Assembly: GCA_964371725.1 (NCBI GenBank)
Contig: CAYJNQ010000003.1
Coordinates: forward strand, 59,629 to 123,628
Direction: 5' to 3'
DNA: 64,000 nucleotides
DNA from: JAAYCI01 sp964371725
Lineage (GTDB): Bacteria > Bacillota > Clostridia > Oscillospirales > Ruminococcaceae
This document shows, one piece after another, positions 1-6,871 of this stretch. The position numbers and the translations under genes are program-made. The stretch's first letter is position 1; the number at the start of each line of letters is the position of its first letter. Under the pieces are notes generated by a model that worked only from the letters and a program-made list of their open reading frames with translations, was not told the DNA's origin and searched no databases.

Positions 1-752
1 AAACGTGTAAGCGAATCCATCATAAGCAGAACATCTTTCCCTTGGTCGCGAAAATATTCGGCCACGGCCGTGGCGCTCATAGCACATTTGTTGCGAAGCA
101 TGGCGGGTTGGTCGCTTGTGGCTACCACCACCACACTGCGTGCGGCACCCTCTTCGCCAAGGTCTCGTTCTAAAAATTCCACCACTTCGCGGCCACGTTC
201 GCCCACAAGAGCAATCACGTTCACGTCGGCTTTCACATTGCGTGCGAGCATCCCCATCAAGGTGGATTTTCCCACGCCGGAGCCGGCGAAAATGCCCATT
301 CTTTGTCCCTTGCCTATCGTTAAAAAACCGTCGATGGCTTTCACACCCATTTCAATGGGCTCTTCAATGCGTGGTCGCTGCATGGGGTTTGAGGCTTCAC
401 CGGTAACACGGTAGGGGTTTCCAAAAGCGGGCAGGGCACCTTTTCCGTCCATTGGGCGGCCAAGCGCATCAACCGTGCGGCCTATCATCTCATCACACAC
501 TTGAATTTCCAGCTTCTTGCCGGTGTTGATAACCGTGGAACCATAGCCGATGCCCTCGGTTTCTTCATAGGGCATGAGAAGCACTTTGTTGCCTTTAAAC
601 CCAACCACTTCGGCCAGCACCTCGCGCCCGTCTTGCAACTGGATGCGGCACACGTCTCCGATGATGCCAACAAGGCCCGTGGCTTCTACCGTCATGCCGA
701 TGAGTTTGTCAATTTTGCCGATGCGCGTGTAAAGGTCATCTACATGGAGCAT
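1..752 (-). CDS. fliI: Flagellar export ATPase FliI, C-terminus cut by window edge
   Basis: ATPase of the flagellar type III export apparatus, which works at the base of the basal body with FliH. About 250 N-terminal residues are visible. They include a beta-barrel-like N-terminal domain, a Walker A motif (GSGVGKST) near residues 153-160, and the start of the Walker B segment (LLMMDSLTR) at the window edge. It is the last visible gene of flgB-flgC-fliE-fliF-fliG-fliH-fliI, the order usual in Firmicutes. The start is uncertain. An ideal Shine-Dalgarno (AGGAGGTGA, about 785-793) is followed by no ATG, GTG or TTG at normal spacing. An in-frame GTG at 785 overlaps it, and the first ATG (752) lies about 30 nt downstream. 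The reading frame itself is secure. The missing C-terminal part lies outside the window. Confidence 0.93.
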   Translation of the reverse strand, partial: MLHVDDLYTRIGKIDKLIGMTVEATGLVGIIGDVCRIQLQDGREVLAEVVGFKGNKVLLMPYEETEGIGYGSTVINTGKKLEIQVCDEMIGRTVDALGRPMDGKGALPAFGNPYRVTGEASNPMQRPRIEEPIEMGVKAIDGFLTIGKGQRMGIFAGSGVGKSTLMGMLARNVKADVNVIALVGERGREVVEFLERDLGEEGAARSVVVVATSDQPAMLRNKCAMSATAVAEYFRDQGKDVLLMMDSLTR

Positions 753-922
753 TTGGCGGAAAGCGGTGCGATTCGTGACGGTCACCTCCTCGGTGTATGA
801 CAGATCGAAAAACCACCGTATAGTATAAAATAGAAAAGTGTCAATTTAATGAATCCGGATGTTTTTTTTGACACGTGAGAGCGACAGAGTATTATACAAA
901 ATTTTTAGGAAAATGAAAAGCC

Positions 923-1786
923 CTACTCACTGTTTTTTTGGAAATAAACGCGGAGGTTGTCCAGCTGTGTTTTCACAGAGGCATCCAGGCGCCCGGAGGG
1001 GGTTTCGATTTGAATGGTGTCTTCCTGCGCGGGAATGGCACTCACTTCAATGTGCTCATGCCCGTCGTAGATATCTTGTAACCTCTTGATAAGCCGGGTC
1101 ATGTTTTGGGCCACTTCAATGCGAACCCACGGCATATTGCGAACGCCCTGCACGGTTTGCACCACCATGTCTGCCAAAATGGAATCGTCCTCTTGCACTT
1201 TATGGTTTAAAACGCGCGAGGCCACTTCCAAGGCCATCCAGCGTAGTTGTTCTTCCAACTCCACTTCAAAACCGGCCAAATCGCCCTCAAGGTGTGCAAT
1301 GGTTTTTTCAAGTGTGTCTATCTGCGTTTTCAGCAAATCTTGGCTTTCCTGAAGCCCTTGCGCATACCCCTCGGCCTTGGCCTGTTGCAAAAGAGCCGCA
1401 GCCTCTTTTTGTGCCGAGAGTTTTATCTGCTCCTTGTCGGCCATGGCCATTTGAAAAGCGCGCTCTTTGATTTGCTCGGCCTCGGCTTCGGCCGTTTCCA
1501 AAATCTCTTGCACAAGCACGTTTGTGTCCGGGGTGCCGGGCTCTTCTCCGGCGTTTGCATATTCCATCGCCAGCGCCTTGGCTTGCGCGCGCATCTGTTC
1601 TTGCTGTTTTTTGCGCGTCACTTCATAGGTGTCGGCAATGCAAATGTGCCGGTCTTCCTCGTCCTCGTGATACAAAAGGTTGGTATGCGTGGGCAAAACC
1701 TTGCCGGGAAGATGATCGTCGATTTGCAAAACGTTCTCGGTGTAGTGCAGTGTATGGGCCAGAAACACACTAGGCAATGACCTCAT
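923..1786 (-). CDS. fliH: Flagellar assembly protein FliH
   Basis: Peripheral regulator of the FliI export ATPase. The roughly 287-residue product has a long alanine-, glutamate- and glutamine-rich central helix (about residues 90-180) typical of FliH/YscL stators. Its C-terminal part contains the family-like segment around ASRVLNHKVQEDD and MPWVRIEV. The ATG at 1786 is preceded at good spacing by AAGGGTGG; an upstream in-frame GTG at 1795 is possible. The start lies inside the 3' end of fliG, indicating translational coupling. The 137-nt gap to the likely fliI start holds only AT-rich DNA and the fliI Shine-Dalgarno. FliH is poorly conserved, so assignment rests on position plus helical character. 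Confidence 0.88.
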   Translation of the reverse strand: MRSLPSVFLAHTLHYTENVLQIDDHLPGKVLPTHTNLLYHEDEEDRHICIADTYEVTRKKQQEQMRAQAKALAMEYANAGEEPGTPDTNVLVQEILETAEAEAEQIKERAFQMAMADKEQIKLSAQKEAAALLQQAKAEGYAQGLQESQDLLKTQIDTLEKTIAHLEGDLAGFEVELEEQLRWMALEVASRVLNHKVQEDDSILADMVVQTVQGVRNMPWVRIEVAQNMTRLIKRLQDIYDGHEHIEVSAIPAQEDTIQIETPSGRLDASVKTQLDNLRVYFQKNSE

Positions 1787-2777
1787 CCTTTCCACCCTTA
1801 GAAATCACAAGCTCGCCTTCCTCTTCCAGGCGACGAATGGCATCCACAATCCGTTGCTGAGCCTCTTCTACGTCTTTCATGCGCACATTGTGTAGGTACT
1901 CAATGTCGGTGGCAATGGTTTCCTGCGAGCGTTTGGACATATTTTGGAAAATAACGCGAGACACATCGGGCGTGGTGGATTTTAAGGCCACCGTCAAATC
2001 CTTTGTATCGATTTCGCGCAAGAAACGCTGAATGGAAATGTCGTCGAGGTGGATGATGTCCTCGAACACGAACATGAGCTTGCGGATGTTTTCGGCCAGT
2101 TCCGGGTCTTTAACATCCAATTCGTCGAAGATGTGTTTTTCTGTGCTGCGGTCGACCGTGTTCATGATTTCGGCCACATAGGGCACGCCGCCAAGCTCCA
2201 TCAAATCCACCGACACAATGTTGCCGAATTTCTTCTCGAGTGTACTCTCTACGAGGTTGATAAAATCCGGGTTGGCCCTGTCTAGGTTGGCAATGCGCTC
2301 CACCACTTCGATGCTGATATCGGGCGGCAACTCGGCAAGCACTTGGCTGGCCTGTTCTGCCTTGGCATAGCTCAAAATCAACGAGATGGTTTGCGGATGC
2401 TCGTTTTGCAAAATAGAAAGCAGGTTTTTATAGTCGGCCTTGCGCACAAAATCGAAAGCCTTGGTGCGCAAACCTTTGGAGACACGGTCCATGAGGTTTG
2501 CGGCCTGCTGGGCGCCGAAAGCCTTTTCCAAAACATCTCGGGCATAATCCACACCGCCCTCGGCGATGACTTTCTGCGTGACACAAAGCCCGTAGAAATC
2601 GTCGATGATGTTGTTGAGGTCATCCGGTGGCAAAGCCTCCATGCGGGCCACTTCCAGCGAAAGTTGCTCAATTTCATCCTCGCGCAAATACTTGTACACC
2701 TCGGCGGCCTCGCTGGCGCCCAAAGTGACAATGATGGCAGCCGCGCGCGTTTTGTTCGAAATTTTTCCTGCGGCCAT
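1770..2777 (-). CDS. fliG: Flagellar motor switch protein FliG
   Basis: Rotor protein of the C-ring that transmits torque from the stators and sets rotation direction. The 335-residue length is normal. The N-terminal FliF-binding domain begins with ISNKTRAAAIIVTLG. The middle domain contains the EHPQTISLIL segment (the EHPQ motif). The C-terminal torque helix is seen around DISIQRFLREIDTKDL, which keeps the alternating charged residues expected of FliG. The start codon overlaps the fliF stop codon by one base, and the end overlaps fliH. This arrangement indicates tight coupling in the fliF-fliG-fliH part of the operon. Confidence 0.97.
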   Translation of the reverse strand: MAAGKISNKTRAAAIIVTLGASEAAEVYKYLREDEIEQLSLEVARMEALPPDDLNNIIDDFYGLCVTQKVIAEGGVDYARDVLEKAFGAQQAANLMDRVSKGLRTKAFDFVRKADYKNLLSILQNEHPQTISLILSYAKAEQASQVLAELPPDISIEVVERIANLDRANPDFINLVESTLEKKFGNIVSVDLMELGGVPYVAEIMNTVDRSTEKHIFDELDVKDPELAENIRKLMFVFEDIIHLDDISIQRFLREIDTKDLTVALKSTTPDVSRVIFQNMSKRSQETIATDIEYLHNVRMKDVEEAQQRIVDAIRRLEEEGELVISKGGKDEVIA

Positions 2778-4390
2778 CAGCTTTCACCTCCTTCACGAAG
2801 CCAGCTGCGAAGCAAATTGGCCGTGATTTCTGGGTTGGAACGCGCAAACTCGCGTACCTCGTTTGTAATGGCATTTTCGCTTTGTTCGGTCATGGCGGCA
2901 TCCTTCAAAAGGCGCTTGCGCTCCTCAATCTCCTCTTGCACGCGCAAGGCTTCCTCTTCTTCCGCGGCAAGGGCTGCGGCCTCGGCTTCGGCGCGTTTCT
3001 TCTGTGCACGTCGGCGCAAAACGAGGATGAGAATGAGGACAATTACCATGAGGACAAGCACACCGGCGGCAATGTAAACCGCTATAGCGGGCAGGCCGAA
3101 AATCAAGTTTTCGGTGGTTTCGTCATCCACAACGGCACCGTCTGCCATACCTTGCACATTCACATTGGCTATGGGAATGCTCGTGGCAGTCGCAATGAGC
3201 TCTTGCAAGCTGGCCTCGGTTTCATTGTCCAAGGTGCCGCGCACCATCACGCCGATGGAGGCCTCCTCCAAGGTGGCGCCGTCTTTTTCAATTTGTTGCT
3301 TGATATAACTTACAAGGTATTCTCGGTTGCTGTAATAATCCACGGCATCCAACTCGCCATCGCCGTTCAAATCGGCATAGGTGGGGATGTCGGTGTTGTC
3401 GGTTTCGCCCACAACGCCCTCGGCATATTGGCCGGTGCCCATGAGGGCCTGTTCCTCTTGACTGTTCATCACGCCGGCCTCGGTGCCCTCCAGCGGGATG
3501 TACTCCATGCTCTCGGTAATCATCGCATCCCAATCAAGCGTTGCGGTAACCGAAATGCGGTAGTCGTCTGCATTTGGGTAGGGCAAAGACAGAATGTTGG
3601 CGGTTTTGTCGTGCAAACGTTGCTCCACCTCTGCTTCAAAATTCTGCCGCTCCAAAAAGTCTTCCGTTTCGGCCATTGCTTCATCATAGCCTTCGCCCGC
3701 GGCGGCCAAGGTGTTGCCATCATTGTCGATTACCGAAACCTGGGTGGGATCGATGCCGGCGGCAGGGCCCACAAGGTGGCGGATGCCGGACACTTGGCTT
3801 GAAGTGAGCACGCGCCCTTCTTCCATTTCCACTTTAACCGAGGCGGTGTTGGGGCTGTTTGCGGCGTCCCACACACGGCTTGAATCCTCACTGATATTTA
3901 AAGTGACATAGGCATTGTCGACACCCTCATAGGTTTTGATGATGTCTTGCAGGCGGTTTTGCATCTGCTGAACGAGGTATTGTTGCTGCTCAAAATCGGT
4001 TGTGGTAAGGCCGTTGGCCTGCCCAAAAATATCGTAATCTAAGGTGGAGGAGGGAATGCCCACGGTGGCAAGCTGTGCCATGGCGGCGTTCTCTTGGTTT
4101 GCGGGCACTTCAAGCTCGCCTGCCTCGTTCAAAGAGCCCGGGATGCCGCCCTCTTGTAAAGCGGCAAGGCCTTGCACCGCCTCTTCTTGCGGCAAACCCG
4201 GATAGAGCACCACCGGCTGTGCCGCACGTGCATTGAGAAACACAACAAGACCCACAGCCAAAACGAGGGCCACAAGTGCAAGAATGATGAGCAAGCGTTT
4301 GCGCGCAGGCTCCATATTTTTAAAAGCCTCAATCACTTTGGCAAAGGCTTGTCGAATCTGATTTCCAACGGTTCTGAGCCGTTCAGCCAT
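2777..4390 (-). CDS. fliF: Flagellar MS-ring protein FliF
   Basis: Forms the membrane-embedded MS ring on which the motor assembles. The 537-residue product is of usual length. It has an N-terminal transmembrane helix (about residues 29-51, LIILALVALVLAVG), a large extracytoplasmic YscJ/FliF-type ring domain, and a second membrane helix (about 430-458). A charged cytoplasmic tail (AEAAALAAEEEEA) leads to the C-terminal FliG-binding segment ending in REGGES. It is encoded directly downstream of fliE, with a short AT-rich gap (4391-4458), and overlaps fliG by one base. Confidence 0.97.
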   Translation of the reverse strand: MAERLRTVGNQIRQAFAKVIEAFKNMEPARKRLLIILALVALVLAVGLVVFLNARAAQPVVLYPGLPQEEAVQGLAALQEGGIPGSLNEAGELEVPANQENAAMAQLATVGIPSSTLDYDIFGQANGLTTTDFEQQQYLVQQMQNRLQDIIKTYEGVDNAYVTLNISEDSSRVWDAANSPNTASVKVEMEEGRVLTSSQVSGIRHLVGPAAGIDPTQVSVIDNDGNTLAAAGEGYDEAMAETEDFLERQNFEAEVEQRLHDKTANILSLPYPNADDYRISVTATLDWDAMITESMEYIPLEGTEAGVMNSQEEQALMGTGQYAEGVVGETDNTDIPTYADLNGDGELDAVDYYSNREYLVSYIKQQIEKDGATLEEASIGVMVRGTLDNETEASLQELIATATSIPIANVNVQGMADGAVVDDETTENLIFGLPAIAVYIAAGVLVLMVIVLILILVLRRRAQKKRAEAEAAALAAEEEEALRVQEEIEERKRLLKDAAMTEQSENAITNEVREFARSNPEITANLLRSWLREGGES

Positions 4391-4458
4391 TTCTGTCTAT
4401 TCCCCAACGTTTCCTAGTTTTTTACCCCAATCACGCACCAAAAAACAATTAGACTGAT

Positions 4459-4770
4459 TTAGATTTGCATACGCATCAGCTCATTGTACGAGCCGATGGC
4501 TGCACTGATGAGGCTGGACGTAAAATTGATAGAGGTGGAAGATTTAACAGCGGCGATGGCACCATTGTGCAAATCGTCGCTACCACCAAGAGCCAAATCG
4601 TACATAGTGGCCTGAGATTCGGCGCCGGCGACAGCCAAATCTTGCACAGCACTCTCGAAAAAATCCGCAAAAGAGGCGCCGTTACCCTGTGTGGGTGCCA
4701 CTTGGATGCCCTCGTTTGAAAGAGATGAGATGCTGGGCAAGCTACTCATCGGAACAATGAACATACTCAT
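4459..4770 (-). CDS. fliE: Flagellar hook-basal body protein FliE
   Basis: Small rod protein joining the MS ring to the rod and export gate. The 103-residue product shows the FliE signature: SFADFFESAVQDL near the middle and a C-terminal NFTSSLISAAIGSYNELMRM helix. The ATG at 4770 is chosen because a G-rich ribosome binding site sits eight bases upstream. The longer frame to 4827 would add 19 residues unlike the family. It lies between flgC and fliF on the same strand. Confidence 0.93.
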   Translation of the reverse strand: MSMFIVPMSSLPSISSLSNEGIQVAPTQGNGASFADFFESAVQDLAVAGAESQATMYDLALGGSDDLHNGAIAAVKSSTSINFTSSLISAAIGSYNELMRMQI

Positions 4771-4846
4771 AAAATAAACCCCCATTTCGCCGGCATGTTT
4801 GCCGGAAACTTGGATAAATACAAACAAAAACAGGCCTGAAAGAAAT

Positions 4847-5308
4847 TTATTTCAAAATTTCTGAGGCCTTCATTGCCATTGCTTTGATGACATTTAAAGT
4901 GGTGATATTGGCATTGTAGCTATGCGAGGCAGCCATCAAGTCCACGGTTTCCTCTGCGCGATCCACATTGGGCATCAACACATAGCCCGCCTCATCCGCA
5001 TCGGGATGGGTGGGGTCATAAACCGGAACAAAGTCGCTGTCGTCCTGGATGATTTCCTGCACCTCTACGCCGCCACCCACCTGGGAAGAGCTCGAACCGG
5101 GCTGCATCAGGCGTTCCGCTGCCTTTTCAAGAGAGGATTCAAAGCTGAGCGGTTGCTCTTCAAATACAACAAGCTGGCGGCGGTAGGGCTCGCCGTTTTC
5201 GGTGCGTGTTGTATCGATGTTGGCAATGTTTTGGGAAATCACATCCATGCGAAGGCGTTCTGCGGTCAAGGCAGAAGCCGTGATATCCAAAGTGTTTAAA
5301 AAAGACAT
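4847..5308 (-). CDS. flgC: Flagellar basal-body rod protein FlgC
   Basis: Proximal rod component. The roughly 153-residue product starts MSFLNTLDITASALTAERLR and contains the rod-family segment MDVISQNIANIDTTRT. Its C-terminus (VDLMAASHSYNANITTLN) is the conserved FlgC/FlgG-type helix. The start at 5308 has AGGAG eight bases upstream. The twelve extra upstream codons of the longest frame are discarded. It follows flgB in the same operon. Confidence 0.96.
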   Translation of the reverse strand: MSFLNTLDITASALTAERLRMDVISQNIANIDTTRTENGEPYRRQLVVFEEQPLSFESSLEKAAERLMQPGSSSSQVGGGVEVQEIIQDDSDFVPVYDPTHPDADEAGYVLMPNVDRAEETVDLMAASHSYNANITTLNVIKAMAMKASEILK

Positions 5309-5368
5309 ATGACATCTCCTTCTCGATGGCAGTTTGTGCCTCAAAAAACAAAATCAGTTTTTTTATTG

Positions 5369-5866
5369 CTATACACGAGAGTTTGTGATGGCAGAGTTAA
5401 TGGAGTTGTAATGGCCCGACACCCTATCTAAAAGGTAACTGTATTGTGCATAGGCCTTCCAAAGCTCTGTTTGTTCTTTTTCCAAATCGACATTGTTTCC
5501 GTCGATGCGCACACTGCGGTCCTCGTGTTGGTTGATGGTGGTGCGGTAGAGCGCACCGGAATCATCCGAAAGGGTTTGGTTGCCAAAATTCGCATTGTTG
5601 GCATTTACAGCCTGCGGGTCCCCATTGGCAGAGTTTCCGGCTTGCATTTGGTTTAGGTCCAAAGCTTGCGCCTGATGAACATCGCCGGTGAGTGCCGCTT
5701 GCGACGAAGCGCTTTTTTCGCTGAGAACTTGCTCGAAACCAACCGTGCTGGCCTTAAAACCGGGGGTATCCACATTGGCCATGTTGTTGGCAATAACCTG
5801 GGTTTTTGTCCAAAGTGCATCCAAACTGGCTTCGGCCGTATTGGTGGCAATTGTATCAAACAACAT
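5369..5866 (-). CDS. flgB: Flagellar basal-body rod protein FlgB
   Basis: Proximal rod protein and probably the first gene of the flgB-to-fliI operon. The 165-residue product begins MLFDTIATN and carries the rod motif VIANNMANVDTPGFKAS. The C-terminal helix is KEQTELWKAYAQYSYLLDRV. ACGGAGG lies six bases before the ATG at 5866; the frame to 5965 is only open reading beyond it. The 550-bp region upstream contains no gene. Confidence 0.96.
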   Translation of the reverse strand: MLFDTIATNTAEASLDALWTKTQVIANNMANVDTPGFKASTVGFEQVLSEKSASSQAALTGDVHQAQALDLNQMQAGNSANGDPQAVNANNANFGNQTLSDDSGALYRTTINQHEDRSVRIDGNNVDLEKEQTELWKAYAQYSYLLDRVSGHYNSINSAITNSRV

Positions 5867-6249
5867 TTTAAAACCTCCGTTGAGAATGTCGGCAGGAAGG
5901 ATGGTGAGTTTCTTCGAAAAAACGGCAAAAACAAAATTTGCACAAAACGTATAGACGATAGGCAAAGCTATCTATACTGAATCTTAGGATAATCATAGCA
6001 CTATCTTTTTAAAAACACAATATGGAAAAGAGCGAAAATATCGAATGCGACCTTTGGCGTGTGTGTGTGGATTGCACAACCGGCAGAATTTTGCAAAATG
6101 TTTCAATGAAAAAGCGGCATGAAGACATGCAAATAGAGAAAGCATACAATAGACATGATATATGTCCATACATAAGGCTCTTACGGGGCATAAAACTATG
6201 AAAGTAGGTGATTCTTTTCCCTCTTTATCAAACAAAAGGGAAAAGAATT
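5867..6249. other. Gene-free region upstream of flgB with small dyads
   Basis: About 380 AT-rich bases with no credible gene. Short frames across it have no ribosome binding site, and one overlaps a terminator. It must hold the flgB operon promoter, but I see no convincing sigma-28 or sigma-A pair. Two dyads stand out: GACAT-N5-ATGTC at 6152-6166, and an imperfect inverted repeat at about 5949-5978 (GTATAGA with matching CTATCTATAC). Either could be an operator or a leader hairpin. Confidence 0.5.
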
Positions 6250-6288
6250 CAAAAAAAATGTAGCTTTTCAAGTTTTGAAAAGCTACAT
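6250..6288 (-). terminator. Rho-independent terminator after fliD-fliS
   Basis: A perfect 14-bp inverted repeat (ATGTAGCTTTTCAA and its complement, 6258-6271 and 6275-6288) with a 3-base loop. On the minus strand it is followed by a run of eight T residues. It lies about 130 bp past the fliS stop codon. Confidence 0.9.
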
Positions 6289-6420
6289 CGAGCATATTTC
6301 GAAGCATTTTTGCTCACAGTCGCATCAAAAGTGAACAATGGATTGCATTACGTGAAAGCATTTGTGAAATTTTTCAATTTATTTGTAAAATTCGCAAAAT
6401 TATTTATAAATTTCACAAAA

Positions 6421-6819
6421 TCATACAAAATTTGCACCCACAGCCTGGTTCCGTGCACTGCGTTCCAGCTTGTCACACTGCTCATAGGTGTTGCGCAAAT
6501 CCAAAATCAAAGGCCGAATGTCATCTAGGGGTTTGCAGTCTTTGCGGATGTTGGCAAACATGAGCTCTCGGTTGAAAAAATCGTAAAGCTGCGAGAGGTT
6601 GCGCGAAACAGAATAGCGGAAATCCAAGTTGTCCCGCAGATGGCGGAGAATCCTTTGTGCCTTGGCGATGTTTTTATCCATTTCGCTAAGATTGCCGCTT
6701 TGGATATGCACCTTGGCCAAATCGATTTGACGAAGCGTTTCGTCATACAATTTGAGAAGCATTTCTCCCTGCGTCATGGTGGTGACCATTTGCTGCTGGT
6801 ATTTTTCATATGGGTTCAT
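6421..6819 (-). CDS. fliS: Flagellin-specific chaperone FliS
   Basis: Cytoplasmic export chaperone that binds the flagellin C-terminus. The 132 residues are the normal length and start MNPYEKYQQQ. The helical bundle includes GEMLLKLYDETLRQIDLAK and LRHLRDNLDF, both FliS hallmarks. It lies directly downstream of fliD, as in Bacillus. A 130-bp AT-rich tail with imperfect AAATTT repeats leads to the terminator at 6250-6288. Flagellin itself is not in this window. Confidence 0.96.
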   Translation of the reverse strand: MNPYEKYQQQMVTTMTQGEMLLKLYDETLRQIDLAKVHIQSGNLSEMDKNIAKAQRILRHLRDNLDFRYSVSRNLSQLYDFFNRELMFANIRKDCKPLDDIRPLILDLRNTYEQCDKLERSARNQAVGANFV

Positions 6820-6871
6820 ACTCTAAAAACCTCTTTTCTACAAAACAAATGAAGAACAAAATGGTAACGGT

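Noticed and set aside
5993..6307. 104-codon minus-strand frame between flgB and fliS
   Set aside because: It runs through the fliS terminator, has no ribosome binding site and its product has no recognisable pattern.
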